A DNA stretch of 64,000 nucleotides. It comes from Crotophaga sulcirostris. Lineage: Eukaryota; Chordata; Aves; Cuculiformes; Crotophagidae. Location of the stretch: contig VYZB01000095.1 in NCBI GenBank assembly GCA_013397455.1, positions 358,077-422,076 of the forward strand, in the 5' to 3' direction. Position numbers and translations under genes: made by a program. The notes under the pieces are model-generated. The model was not told the origin of the DNA and ran no database searches. It was given only the letters and a program-made list of their open reading frames with translations. This document shows positions 36,301-49,545 of this stretch, piece by piece. Position 1 is the first letter of the stretch, and every line of letters begins with the position of its first letter.

Positions 36301-37566
36301 TGTTACACAGAGCAGCATTTTAATGTCCGGAAAAAGATAACGACAACCTTATTAACTGTCATTTTTCTCTTTATTTAGAACTCTTGTTTCTAGTATTAGC
36401 TTTACTGATTAATTGTATTTATGTAATTGTGTGTGTGCTGAGAGAGGCAGGGATTGATGTCCGCTGTTCCGTGATATGTCAAGAACTGGTAGTGATCTAT
36501 GATTGGCCTTTTGAACTCCCCTGTAATGGTTAGGATGCTTGTGATTTAGTTGCTTTGTCAGCACACATCCATCTCGTGGAGTATAAATGCGATCCGTGTT
36601 GGAATGTGAATACAATATAGTAGAAGCATTCCTAGAGGATGTGATTTTACCCCCACAGTGATGGAGGGGGGGAAAACACAAAACCAAAAGGCTATATTTT
36701 CAAAATGTTTTCAACTCCCCAAAAGAATCCTGATTTTTCTGGCTAACAAGTAGCTTTGCTGTGCCTTTTACATGCGGATTCCCCTATAGTCTGTTTGAAA
36801 TTTATTTAAAGCCCGCACAGATGGGTGCTAAGAGTGAAAAAATGTGATTTGGCCCTTGACTGCTTGTGGAATATGGTCTGATTCATCTGGGACGTGAATC
36901 TGTTTGTTTTTTAAAATCTCTATTTTAGCAAAATCTCGGGGACTCCATCGGGTGAAATGGAGTGCAGTCCTTTGAAACTGCGCCAGTACCTTCAGGCCAG
37001 GATTAAGGCATGCATTTTTAACAGCAAAATTAATTAACTGTTAGAATAATTTACATATGGATGGAGTGGATTTTTTTAACGTAAGGACTGGATATCTCCT
37101 TCCAGTCTAGCCAAAAGTGATGGGCCTGGTAATGAAATTACTGGATGTAGTTCTGTTACCTACATGGTGTTAGAAAGTTGGCTGGGTAGTAATAAGACCA
37201 TTCTCACTTCATAACTTCCAAGCTGGAAAAAGCTATCATTTGCAAAGAGCAAATTGTTGTCTGGTTTGACGTGCTATTGAATTAGTTTCATCTGTGTATG
37301 TTGTGCAGTGATTTATCTGAGTCCAGAAATGTAGGAATAACCAGAAGATTTCTGAAAATAGCATATTTCTTTGTGTTGTAATTTTAACACTCTTGATTTG
37401 TACTATTGACAGAATTGGCATGCCACTTGCGTGCTTTGTGGATGCCTAATCAGAAAAAATCCCTTACATAATGAAGGGGAAGAAAAAAAGCCCTGATATC
37501 TATTAATGAAGAATTCTCTTCGTGTTTACCTCATTATTTTTTATATGCCTGTTTATGATTTTTCAG

Positions 37567-37756
37567 GAAGCTTGGAGAACAGAAACATTCAAAAGAGCCT
37601 TCATCTTCTCAATGCATGCATCTGGCAGTAGTGGCATGTGGGGACCGGCTTGAAGAGACACTAATCATGCTGAAATCAGCAGTTCTCTTTAGCAACAGGA
37701 GGCTCTGTTTTCACATTTTTGCTGAGGATTCCCTTAAGCCTGAATTTGAGAAGAAG
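37567..37756 (+). CDS. GXYLT2: GXYLT2 exon 2
   Basis: 190 bases. The first base completes a codon from exon 1, then [15 protein letters not shown] (end of the stem), [19 protein letters not shown] (start of the catalytic fold) and ICFHIF-like [17 protein letters not shown]. The acceptor is GATTTTTCAG and the donor GTGAGC. Confidence 0.95.
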
Positions 37757-40700
37757 GTGAGCTTCTTTGTCATTTGGTAGATAAATGAGTCATGAGCCAC
37801 AAATCTCTTAGCAAAGTTACATTGAAATCAACAAGTAGCAACTAAGCACTTTTGCACTGTACATAGTTGATGAATTCCTTATGCGTGCATATTTTTTTAA
37901 AAAAAGCTATATAACATGTAGTGTCTCCTTCCTTCCCTCATGTCTTGCAGTTAAAGGAATGGCCTTCCTCATACACAAAGAAGTTTGAATACAACATTTA
38001 CCCAATAACCTTCTCAGTAGGAAATGCTCAGGAATGGAAAAAGTTATTCAAACCATGTGCTGCCCAGCGCCTTTTTCTTCCGGTAAGGCACCTGGATTTC
38101 TGAGTAGGTCGCTTCAGGAAAAGGTTAATTCCACAGAAAGGAAGCTTTGCTGGTGTAATATTAAAACTATTTTCAGGCTGCAACATCTGGTTAAATATAT
38201 TTTAATCTGTGCTTTGGCTGCTTAAAGAAAAAAAAAACAAAACAGAAATCCAGCCTCACTTTTTCTCCTACTAACAAAGGATGTGTGTTTCTTATTTGTC
38301 TCTAGTTCCATTAGCCTCTCAGGCCCTTAAGACTCAGTGTGAGAGCTCTTTCTGGGCAGATGCTTTCAGGGTAGATGCTGCATGCCTTCCATAAATAGCA
38401 TTCTTTTCAGTGTGCAGTCATTATATCCTCTTTACCCACTATCTCCATATGTTAGCCCTTATACTGGATGCTTTCAGCAATCCCTATTCCTTGAGTTTTA
38501 TTTCTTTTTCCAAAACTGTTGAATTTGCCCTTAAGGTAATAATTTCAGTGTGCTCAAAGTCAGATTTCATGCAGGATCTCTGTGTGTCGTGAGATCTTCA
38601 GGTTCACTCTATATTTGTATTCTTTACCGTGTAATACTTACAGTGTTGTAAACTTGGAAAATACGAAAGATTGCTGGAGAGAAAGAAGGTGTCGATAACA
38701 ATTCTGTATATGCAGGAATATCAGAAATCAAAAGAACTTTGGCATGAAGCGATTTCTGTGGAATTGAGAACATAATATCTTTTGCATTACTGATGATTGG
38801 GGTAACTCCAATAAACTGCCGTGCTATTCACGTGATCCAGATTTCTTCATTGCTATCTTATGAGAAATGGGGGGGGCACAAAGAAATCTTTACTTTCTCA
38901 CATGGAAACAATCAGGAGACAGCTGCACATCCAGATATAGAGACTATGAATACATATGTGAGAAAATATTTGCTGTCAGCAGTTCTGTTTATCTGCCGTT
39001 TAGGGGTAGACTGTCAGATGCACAAAGGCCAGATGGACTGAAAGTAACTCCAACTTCAGCAGGGATCCTCTCTTCCCTGAGTAAATATTTATGTCACCTG
39101 GAAAATAATCCCTAAGTATTAGCTTGTTCAATACAGATCGTTTTTAAGGATGTACTCAAATGGAGTTGTTTGCATTAGGTAAACATAATTCCCTGTTCTT
39201 ACTGTTTTCTGTGGTGGTTTTTATTATTTTGGTAGCCTCTCATCACAGGAACAGTTTCACTTTTATTGGTCATCACCCTTCTGATGACAGAAAGAGAGTA
39301 CATATTCATGTTGACTCTGTTAGACTGGATAGTGCTTTTTTAGTTCCTTTTTTGTGACTCATCCATTATTGGAGAACTCCAAACTTCAACATCTTCATGT
39401 TAAGGAATATTGGATTGTTTTGTGTTGTCTTAGAAAAACTAGGAAGCAGCCTGAAATGTAAATGCTTCTCTTGGGGCAGTTGCAAAACGTTTTGTCTAGT
39501 CAGGCTGAAGTTTAGGGCTTTCAATAGGAGAGGTTGTCCAAGAGTAGTTGCAGCTGACACTAAGTCAATGTGGATGTAGCAAAGAAAACAAGTTGTACTA
39601 ATAGCTGAGGTGGCAAGCATCCAGTTAGACTTTTGGTACTCAGGTTTGCAGGCTGACAGAGCCTTGGCTGTTTCTAGGTAATTTCAGCCACCATTATTTT
39701 TTTCAGTGCTTCACACCTAGGTTCTGATATCCCATTTGAACAAGACAAGTCTGCATACAGTGGGAGCAGAGGGTTTTCAGTGCTATTGATTAGAGAGCTA
39801 TTTTGATTTGTATTTTAAATAAACACCAGCAGGATATCAGTATCCTTTTTTCCTTGTCCTTCCCTGTCCATTTTCCCCTCCAATGGCATAAAATGTGACT
39901 GGATTAAGGGAGGACCCCAGGAGAGCAGTAGTAGAGTTTATCAGCTGTTTAGCCCTCAGTTGTGCAAATTGCCTTGCTCCTGATAATGCTAAGCCTGAGT
40001 GGAATGTGAGTCTTTGATTCACAAGTGCCTCTCCGGCCAAAGAAATCTCTCTTCTGCAGTGGCAGCAGGCATGTGAAAGTGGACGGGAGGGTATGAGGGA
40101 TCTGTTAGGGGAAAATTGTGTCAGAACCTTTCAATGGTTTTGCTCAATGATAAAACAAGAGCTCGGGGATGTGATCCTGCAGCTTGTAGTAATGAACTGT
40201 TTTGTCCTGGGTGGCAGGTTGATGTGTGCATTGAGTCTTGAGTTACTAACATATTAAGGAAGATCATACTGCTTCCTACATTTTAGAGGCATTCTGTAAC
40301 ATGTGATCATATTTGCTACATATATGTAGGGAAAGTAGATTGATCCTCCGTGTGATCTCACAAGTGTAAATCTCTTGTTGTAGTCTATTACAGTAAAAGC
40401 ATCAACGGGATTTGTGGAGGCAGAATAAAGAAGATGTGGATGTTAGCATGAGCACAAAATGAATCTTTAAAAATAAACTAGGAGGGTGATGCTCTGAGCA
40501 ATCACTTAACACTGTTTTTTAACACTAACACGGATGCTAAGGCACCAGGTGAAAAACTGTCTTCTGGTCTCACGAACGCCGCATGCCTCAGAGCTGGCTT
40601 GCAGCTGTCTCTGGGTTGCTGTTTTGGGCTACCAAAACAACCAGCTGAAGTATCATGAAATGCTTAAGGGATTTTTGGATCATTTTAGTTCTAATAGTAA

Positions 40701-43700
40701 CTAATGTTTAGAACCCTTCTGAAAACACTTAATCTTCTTATGAGCTTTTAAGGTAGATTAGCAATATCCCAGTATTATAGGTGTTCTCTTGAGTATGCTG
40801 AAGTATCCAGCCCTGTGGATCAGCTGTAGCACTGGGAATCGATGCCAGGACTTCATCTAGACAAAAGTCTCAGTCTCTGTTTTAACTTGAGTTAATTGCT
40901 TACTAAATTCAGTTTAGTAACTCAGCTTCATGGTACTGCTACATTAGCATCAAAATTTGTGACTTGTCCCTAATTTTGGATAAAGCTTCGATAACTGCCA
41001 TGCTAGCCTTTGCAAACCATTAGGTAGCACAGCTTCACAGTACACCAATATGTGTTTACACAGGAGTGTGTTATTACTTGCCAACCTTGCTAACACAGGG
41101 AGAATCCATGGAGACAGAAGTTGTGAAATCAAATTACATATAATTGAGTATTTAAGTGAAGTGTCAGGCTAAATATAGCCAGTTCTGTGCAGAACTTTTT
41201 GACAGATTTACTAAGAATACTCTATATAGCTGCAAAAAAAAAAAAATCACACTTCTTTTAAGCTGTATATGTCTGTAGAGTGAGGAGGAAGACAAGCACA
41301 GTCAAGCCATATTCCTGACCATTTGTTTCAAAAAATCACAGTCTGTCAGATATGTCTGCGTGGTTTGTGCTAGCAAGCGTGAACTCAGACTAGCAGACAC
41401 AGTCGTGCATTGCTTACACGCGTCAGTCTTAACCTGCAGTCCCGTCCCTCTGCAAAATACATCATCCCCTCTTGTGTACTTCTCAATAAGTAAAAGCTAA
41501 GTATTGGTATAAGGGCTGTGTAAAGCCTAAAATATTTTTTTTAAATTCTGTTAGTTTGGAAATGGAGCTACCTGAAAACTATGGGACAGTGGGAGTGCTG
41601 GAGTTATTTAAATGAAGTTTATCCCCAGTGTAACTCAGTTGAAATCCTGGAGCTGTGCAAGGAACTCTGGCAGCCGCTATTTCTGAAATTTAATTCTCCT
41701 GCCCAAGGCAAAGTTAAATGCACAGCCAGGAGGGGATGCAATCTATTCTAAGTGACGTGTAGGTTTTAAATAAGTCTTAACATTTCAGATGTGGAAGAGG
41801 GAAGTGTGAAGGGCTTAAAAGAAGTAGCATAGCTTTTCTTTTAGTCTGTTGGCTGTCACTGCAGGGCAACAGCTCGGACACCGGAGAGGGAGGAATCTTT
41901 TGACAAACCAGAAAGGAGAGCGTGTGAATCCTGAGTGGAGGAATACAAGGTGGAAAGTGTGGAGCCAAATGCTGGTACTTCCCAAAGAACTGAAATACCT
42001 GCTTGAATCCATTTATGTACAGGATAATTATTACAGTCCACAGACTTAAATTTATGTGTCTGTTTAAGGTTACTGAAAGAAAAGTTTTCTTCTGGAAGAA
42101 GCAGTGCCCAGGCTGTCACTTATGCCTGAGAGGAGCATCTGTAGGCACCCATTGAAATTCCCTCTTAACCCTTTGTGGGAAGATGCCTGAATCCTCTCTA
42201 CTAGGGCACCCTTAGAAAATACCTTACATGGTGTACAGCGTGCTGGGGATCCTTCAGGCCAAGTCTAATAGCTTCTGCGCTCTTTGTATTCATGAGTTGT
42301 CTCCTGTCTCAGACTAAATTTTGGGGTAATTTTTTTATGTATATGTTTTTTATTTTTATATGACTTCATATAGTAGAACCCTATGAATTAGGACTACTAA
42401 GTGCTTCAGAATAATATACAATATCCAGCCTATCCTTAAGCTTGAAAAAAACCTTTGTTCTTTTCAACTGTCTGTCTTCTATTGATTCACTCTTAAAGTA
42501 ACTGTCTTTTTCACTTGTTTTTTTTTTTTTAAATATTGGACTCCAGGATACTTAAAGTTTGCAAATATTTACCTCTGAGCATAACTTTTGTTTTACATGT
42601 AGAGACGCTTGCTTTGTCCTGCTTGTGTTGCTGTGTGGGAAGAACATGTAGTTATCATGTCAGAAATACAGTTCAGGTATTTGTTAAACTTGGCTAAATG
42701 TCAGTCGGAATCCCAAAGTGTTGAGTCAGGTAAAAAATCTCATTTAAGTCCATATTCAGGGATTTGGCATATTAGTGGATGCCTGTTGAGCATGCTTAAG
42801 GGTAACTCCCTCCCCCACTGCCCTGACTTGTTCAAAGTATTATTGTTGTTCACACTATTTCATAAGTAATCTTCAGTCACAGTACATTTCATTTTATGTA
42901 AAATTCGGTTTCTTTAGTAGAATTTATTGTTACCTGCAGGTAACAATAAATAGGAGAGTTTGTCATTAGTATCATTGCAATTGGATGAGTGGTTTTCTGT
43001 TTCATGGCATGGTGAAAATGAATGGCCTTTTTCAGAGAGAGAGAGTGAAATAGGGCTTTTGGCTGAGACCAAATTAAGAAAATTTCAGTCCTTCAGGAAT
43101 TTTTGTGCAGTTTTGCAAATAATGAAGAAAAGCAACAAAATTGCAGTTGGAACTTACAGTCAGCTTTAGCTTGTGGTATTTATTACCAAACAACCTTACA
43201 AATAGTTGGTGCAAACATTAAGGGAGTTTTCATGGGCTTTTGAACCACTATAAAATTTGCCCCACTAAAACTAATGAAGGAACATGTAAGGATTTGGATA
43301 ACCACAAGGGGGAACATTGTCAGCAAGAATAGATTAAATATCCTGAATCTAATTTACCGTTTACACTTTTCTGACTTGATTAACTTGAATTTGTTTAATT
43401 TGTTTTCAATAGTAATCCTTTCAGAGTCCTCGCTGTACAGTGTGCAACAGTGACAGGTTTTCTACTAATGGTTAATTATTTTTTTTATAATACTTCTTAC
43501 AGATCTTTAAGAGAACTAATGGAACTATGCAAATATGTGTTCTTGGTGTTTTATTTCTGAACTGTTACTAAATAGGCTTTGAAGGGGATTTTGAGAGCTT
43601 AGTGGACTGCTGTTTTGTATGAGGGTTAGAACCCAACTTGTGTGGTCTGGTAACTGTTTTGCTGTGCAGCTTAGAAAAAAAAAGCAACAAAACAACTAAC

Positions 43701-46700
43701 AACAAACACTAAGGCAATAGCCTGATAACAATAACTGTTGTTCCTGTGTGTAATTCGGTTTAGCTGATAAATCAATAACCTCTTTCAAATGATCCGTTTA
43801 AAATAAAAGTACTTTTTGCCAATGATCTTTGTTGTTGTCTGTTTGGTTTCTTTTTTGTCTCTTCATCGCCTCTCTATGCAAACCTAAAAGGTCATTTTGA
43901 AGGATGTGGATTCTCTCCTTTATGTGGACACCGATGTTCTCTTCCTGAGGCCCATCGATGACATCTGGCACATCCTGAAAGAGTTCAACTCAACCCAGCT
44001 AGCTGCTATGGCCCCAGAACATGAGATACCAAAGATTGGCTGGTATAGTCGATTTGCGCGTCACCCTTATTATGGCACAACTGGAGTCAATTCTGGAGTG
44101 ATGCTAATGAATTTAACACGGATACGCAACACTCAGTTCAAGGTGAGAAGAAATACAGCTGTTGCAGACACTTGTAAAACTTAGTATATGATTATATAAA
44201 GTTTGAATACAAAGAGTCTGAAAAAAACAGAATATGTATTTGGATACTAAAAGCAATTAGAGTGAAACTGATTATTAGAACAAGTGAAGCTTCCTCAAGA
44301 GGCTGGAGCACGGAGAACTTGCAGATAAGGCAGCCTGTTAGCAGTAGTAAAGATTGCTTCTTCAACATTGCATTTTCCCTTGAAAGACACATGAAAGAAT
44401 AAACTGAAGGAACTTCAGAGCAGTCATTGTATTGTTTTTAAACGTAGGAAGTTTGACATAAATATCCAGGGAAATTGGTAGTGTTTTACATATGCTGTAA
44501 ACAGAATTTTGTGTCCTGCTGCAGACCAAGTGATGCTATGAATTGATATAAATGAAAAAGGAACATTTTCTCTGGCATGTCCCCTCTTTTGTGAAAGGCC
44601 TGACTTGTGAAATTGATTTCTTTTTTTGAGCATGTATTCTCCCATTTCTTTAAAAATTTTATTTACCCCAAGTGGTCTTGTTCCTCAGTCAAGGCCAAGG
44701 GTTTCCTGTAGCATTACAGAAACATTTTGAGTGAAAAAAAACCCTTGCTCTTAATATCATAACTCCCAGGAAAGATGATTTTTAGTCTGTGTTTTTCCTC
44801 ATTTTTATGCTTCAGTTTTCACCTTGTCCTTGCATTTTTGCGTTTTTCCACTTTTTCTCCCTCCTATTGCTCAGGGTAGGAAGATTGTGAATAGCAGGAG
44901 CTGATATCAGAGCTAGACCCAGGGGACCTTGCTCTCCTGCTCAGTTGGACAACAGCACAGTCAGCTCTGCTGTACCAGCCCTATTCAAGTCTAGCATTTC
45001 CTGGCAGTTCTTCATTTTTCATCTAGGTATCTGACATAGCTCAATAGTTTTACAAATATGTGGGTGCCACACTGAGTCACATACTGGCATCGCTGTTCAT
45101 GGTATTAACCCATTTTTTCTATTTTTCTGCCCTGCAGAACAGCATGATACCGAGTGGTTTGACTTGGGAGGAAATGTTGTATCCATTATACCAAAAGTAC
45201 AAAAATTATATTACATGGGGAGACCAGGATTTACTAAATATAATTTTTTACTTTAACCCAGGTAAGTAATAATTCTGAATCATGATTATGTCTGTTAAGA
45301 AAATGTCTTGACCCATTTGTTATTTATCACACGCATAGTGTACTCTGACCTGAAGTTAATGTGTAAGTGCACCTAGGATTTACAGCCTATGAAAATAGTT
45401 CTCAAAGTGGTGCAAGTAGTGGGGCTCAGACTTGGTTCTATTCAATATGTAAATCTGCTTTCTGGAGATTGTGAGAAAATTAGGAAGTATAACGTTAAGA
45501 ATCAAATGCAGGAATGAAATTCAAGTTATGTATGTGCTTAAGAGTGTCACTGGACTGGGGCCTAGCTGAAAAAATGTTTTTGTTTCAGATGTTTATCTGA
45601 ATGTCAAATTGCCAAACTTTCTGCAAAGCTACACTCTGTTTTTCTGAAATTCAGCTGAATTCTGGTATTTATGCAAATGGGTCGTAAAGCTAATATAAAC
45701 ATGAAACGGACACATCCATTGAAATAATTTCTTGGAAACTGTTGCCCTCCCTACTTTAGCGCCCTCACTAAAAGTTACTTTTTGAGAAAGGTGCTTCTGA
45801 GTTGAATGACCCACCCTCAGCAGGCACCAGATGGTACCATCTGTATTCCACACCACACAGATTTGTGCATTTTCTGCTCTTCTGTATTATGCTTGCTCTG
45901 GGACTGTGAAGAGCTATGGAGGACTTCAGATCTCTCAAAACCTTGTTCTCAGAGAACAGATGGGATAACCCGCCTGTCCAGCGAGACTGATGTGTATGTT
46001 CCTGTCAGCTCAGCAAAATGCCTTATCTGATTCCTGTCACTCCTGCACAATGTCCCCATAAACAACTTGTAACGTTTTGCTTTGTCTTTTGTTTCCTCTT
46101 GAACTGGAGTCTCACTCACCTGAGTGTGTATTTCCAATGAACTGGCACATTTCGTCATCTTCATTTTAAAACTATGTGACTTTTTTTTTCCCCTTGCAAG
46201 TATTTTGCCCTGATCACACAGAAAATACTTCAGGCGCTTCTAAAACCAGTTATATCTGAGAAATCCAAGGATTTCAGAACTGTAACATCGTATGTGCTTC
46301 CCAAAGAAGTTGAGAACCTTATTTCATGCATCTGAATGTGCTGAGTATCCATTTTTACTTGCTTTTCCTTGTTTCCTATGTGACCTTGTATTCCCTCAAG
46401 TGATCTTAAGAACAGAATAAGTTTGGATTTATCTTTATTTATTCTGTTCCCTCTTCTTTTTCTCTAAGGAGTCATAGGGTAGGTAATTGGATATACTCAA
46501 ATCCAGGCAAATAAAAAGACAGAGTGAAAGCGAAGGAATAAGCTAACATCTGTTTACTGCAAACAGATGTCAGACGTCACTGTCCCTGGTATTACCCTTA
46601 ATCCTAGGGAAAAAATAAAGTGTAAGAAATCTTCATTATTAAATCATAAATTAATTTCTGAAAAGAAGTTATTGTTATGGGATTAGGATCTATTGGAGGA

Positions 46701-49545
46701 AGAAAAAATGAAGCCAGATCTGTTGGGAAGTCGAAATCAAGCTGCTAACTTAAGCATGGAAGAAAATAACAACGATTGCAAAAAACACTTTAATTTTGTG
46801 AAGAGAGCATTCTCTATCAAATCCACATGTGGAGACTCTTTTCGGCACCATAGCCTGTCTTTTTCTTGTAACTGGTAAATAATTTTTCACGAATTGCGTA
46901 ACATGAGACTGCACAAGAAAAGAAAATAAAAGAACTGGATACAATTAAAACAGAAAACTAGACTTTCCCACATTCTTAAAGTGCTGGATTGTTGAGATTG
47001 TCCTGGGAAGGAATCCATCAAGGCTGCTGCAGATGACTTTTTATGAATGCAGTGCGTTGGCTTAAAAATACACAGAATTGTGTATTACCTGGGGCCTGAA
47101 GAGGTAAACTCTTTTTCCCATCTCTGAAGGTTGTTCTGATGGTTGATGGGTCTGAGGGCTCGCAGAGCAGCCAGAATTGGAGTCCAGATGTGACAGCAAA
47201 AATGCACAAAAGCGTGACGGTGAGGAGAAGATCAGGAATACTCAAGTGCTGTGTACAAAAGCTAATCAGCACCTGATGACATCCTCTCCCCATAGTGACC
47301 TGTTGGGGAGCTGCACATGCAAACATCTGTTCGGGGTTACCAAAAGAATCCCCATGAACTGTAACAGGGTTTGGATCAGGCTTTGCTGTTCTTCCGGCCC
47401 TTTTAGCAACACTGGGGAGCAATTCTGAATGTGCGATAAGTCAAACTGGATGGAAACCACTACAATTTGCCCTTTCTGGAGACATTTCCTGCTGGAGAGG
47501 CCTTAAGGGAAGACATGTTTCCGAAACTTTTTCTCCTGCTTCTTCAAGAACCACACAGGACCAGCTGCAGACTTCCTGGGAACCTAGGAGAGGCCGAGTG
47601 AAGAATTCAGTCTTCAGTGCTGACATCGTGCAATGATTCACTGTACTTCATTTCTGAAGCAAAAAGGTCAGAGGGCCTGGTGTGGTTTATTAGAAGCATA
47701 TTGCAAATACTGTGGGTACATAGAGAAAGTTTAAAAATTACTAATAAAAAAGAATCTGTAGGAGAAAAGGAGCTACAAACCCTTTTGAGAAATTAGGGTT
47801 ACTTTTATATAACCTAGACCTGTGAAATGAATGGATGACAACTCTTAGAAGGACTGTGGATAAAATACACTACCTCTTACGCTCTGCTGTATCTCAGTAT
47901 AACAAACAGTCATAGCCTCAATGAAAGCTTCAGCAGCAAATACTGGATATACTTTGCACGTTTCCCCATGGTGTCTCCAGAGTGATTCAGGATTTTGCAT
48001 AACACGGCTGTGTGTTCTTCCCTAATCATTCCTCTAACTCCCGAAACTCCTTACTAGGGCAGAGGACCCCAGATAGTGGCACCTGGTGTGTCCTCTCTGG
48101 GTTCAATTGTGTTACTTCTAGCTTTGTAGAATGCTCTCTCAGTTTATGTTTGCACTCAGTCTTTGGGTTGCCCTCTCTTTCTGTTAGTTCAGGTCTAACA
48201 GTGCTGAAATTTGTATAGTCATCCCCTGAGGAAAGGAAGCTTCTGTGGCTGGCTGCTGCCTGGGATATTTGCAGAAGAAGTAATTGAACTTTTTCTGATC
48301 ATCAGTCCCAGCTTTTCCACAGAAACCTGAATTAATTAATTAATTAATTAATCAATTAAACTTGTTTGATGTGTCTTTTTTTTCTCCCCCTGCCCCCTGT
48401 CTCCCCTGACCAACACTGGCAGAGTGTCTCTATGTGTTTCCGTGTCAGTGGAACTACCGGCCTGACCACTGTATGTATGGAAGCAACTGCAAAGGTGCAG
48501 AAGAAGAAGGTGTCTCTATTCTGCATGGAAATAGAGGTGTCTACCATGATGACAAACAGCCTACGTTCAAGGCACTCTATGAAGTGATACGTGATGTAAG
48601 TCATCCATCTCGGTAGAGGCAGTGCTTTTATTTCAGTGTGGATTACTGCTTTAACCACGGCACTCGGATTGCTGTTCCAGCAGAACAGGCTGAGTATGGT
48701 TGTGCTCTATGTATACCCAGGAGACACAAAATAAGAAGGCTGCTTTAGCCTTTCATGTTATACTGCATGTGTGTATTTGAGGTGGTTTCAATGATTTTCC
48801 TTCATATTAAAGTAGCCTTCTAATCAAAAAGGCTGATAAATTGCTTTTCTGTAGTACTGGAGGTAGGAAAAAAGCGTCTGAATGGAATTCTTCCTGCTGT
48901 TACTGCAGCTCTGGTCTGTAATTTACTGGTAATATTTGCTGGTCCATAAACACTGAATTAAAGCTGCTTCTCCTTGGGCATCTCTGGGCACATGGAAGGC
49001 AGAAGCTTGCATACAGACACAGGTCTATATTCCCACTTTGAACATTTTATGTGTACAACTCCACTCTCTACAATACCTGTTTTGTTACAGTTTCCCTATG
49101 TCAGTAACCCTCCCTTTAAATATAGACTCTAGAAATACAGTTTCTGGGAAAGTGCTATTTCAGGTAATACGCACAGACAAACTGTTCTGAAAGTGAGCAC
49201 TCTGGAGCAGACCAGTGCTTAAAGTTGATAGGCTTTGATGACACTTTGGGAAGGTGAAGGACAAATCATTGCCTGCCTATATAAGGTTTTATCTTACTGA
49301 AACTTCTAAAATGCCCTTTTGTAAGTAGTGGAAACTAATATTTCATTTTTTCTTTTCTTTAGTTTCCATTTGAAGACAATCTCTTCCAGTCTTTGTACTA
49401 CCCTCTGCAGTCTAAGTTTCTGGACACAGTGCACACTTTATGTGGGAGAATTCCACAAGTATTTTTGAAGCAAATTGAGAAAACCATGAAGAAGGTGTAT
49501 GAAAATCGTGTTATTGTCTACTTGGGGGCCAACCACAGATACTAA
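37567..49545 (+). CDS. GXYLT2: GXYLT2, glucoside xylosyltransferase 2 (exons 2-7; exon 1 in the gap)
   Basis: GXYLT2 transfers xylose in alpha-1,3 linkage to O-linked glucose on EGF repeats, notably those of Notch, in the ER/Golgi lumen; it is a GT8-family type II membrane enzyme. Six exons join in frame: 37567-37756, 37951-38082, 43891-44142, 45138-45261, 48423-48595 and 49363-49545, giving 350 whole codons plus a split one. The human protein is about 443 residues, so about 92 N-terminal residues (anchor and stem) are missing. The GT8 catalytic core is complete: HLAVVACG starts the fold, DTD at 43927-43935 is the metal/UDP-xylose DXD motif, and TWGDQDLLN and [10 protein letters not shown] are later core motifs. 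NST and NLT sequons are in exon 4. Neighbours SHQ1 and PPP4R2 fix the call as GXYLT2 and not the paralogue GXYLT1. No frameshift or stop was seen. Confidence 0.96.
37951..38082 (+). CDS. GXYLT2: GXYLT2 exon 3
   Basis: 132 bases, 44 whole codons, with [18 protein letters not shown] and [17 protein letters not shown]. The acceptor is CATGTCTTGCAG and the donor GTAAGG. It lies only 194 bases after exon 2. Confidence 0.96.
38083..43890 (+). other. GXYLT2 intron 3
   Basis: About 5.8 kb. Mixed AT-rich intron with T runs (for example near 42521) but no recognised repeat family, RNA gene or exon. Confidence 0.8.
43891..44142 (+). CDS. GXYLT2: GXYLT2 exon 4 (DXD motif)
   Basis: 252 bases, 84 codons, with [51 protein letters not shown] and TQFK. 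The DTD triplet is the metal-binding motif of GT8 enzymes. The acceptor is weak in pyrimidines (AAACCTAAAAG) but gives the exact family boundary. The donor is GTGAGA. Confidence 0.96.
44143..45137 (+). other. GXYLT2 intron 4
   Basis: About 1.0 kb with a pyrimidine-rich 3' end. Nothing else recognised. Confidence 0.85.
45138..45261 (+). CDS. GXYLT2: GXYLT2 exon 5
   Basis: 124 bases with [20 protein letters not shown] and [18 protein letters not shown]. The acceptor is TTTTTCTGCCCTGCAG and the donor GTAAGT. It ends after one base of a glutamate codon. Confidence 0.96.
45262..48422 (+). other. GXYLT2 intron 5
   Basis: About 3.2 kb. It contains an ATTA microsatellite at 48331-48352 shortly before exon 6 and a 134-codon minus-strand frame (47018-47422) that looks like chance. 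No repeat family recognised. Confidence 0.8.
48331..48352. repeat. (ATTA)n microsatellite
   Basis: Perfect tetranucleotide repeat of five and a half units, 70 bases upstream of GXYLT2 exon 6. Confidence 0.9.
48423..48595 (+). CDS. GXYLT2: GXYLT2 exon 6
   Basis: 173 bases with [20 protein letters not shown] and [20 protein letters not shown], ending ALYEVIRD. The cysteines and the HGNRG..HDD segment belong to the acceptor/UDP-binding side of the GT8 fold. The acceptor is CAACACTGGCAG and the donor GTAAGT. Confidence 0.96.
48596..49362 (+). other. GXYLT2 intron 6
   Basis: About 0.77 kb of ordinary intron with nothing recognised. Confidence 0.85.
49363..49545 (+). CDS. GXYLT2: GXYLT2 exon 7 (terminal coding exon)
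   Basis: 183 bases including the TAA at 49543-49545. It codes for [35 protein letters not shown] and a variable tail ending ANHRY. The acceptor is TTTCTTTTCTTTAG. Confidence 0.96.
   Translation, partial: FPFEDNLFQSLYYPLQSKFLDTVHTLCGRIPQVFLKQIEKTMKKVYENRVIVYLGANHRY

Larger units (their letters stand above)
29721..37566 (+). other. GXYLT2 intron 1
   Basis: About 8 kb, ending at the acceptor TTTATGATTTTTCAG. It contains the split solo LTR (32303-33355). The remainder is ordinary AT-rich intron with no further repeats or genes that I can support. Confidence 0.75.

Noticed and set aside
47018..47422. 134-codon minus-strand frame in GXYLT2 intron 5
   Set aside because: Low-information composition with no family match; a length expected by chance in 64 kb of six-frame translation.
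43891..49545. Calling the gene GXYLT1 instead of GXYLT2
   Set aside because: The two paralogues share the core, but SHQ1 on one side and PPP4R2 on the other are the GXYLT2 neighbours; GXYLT1 sits beside YAF2 and PPHLN1.
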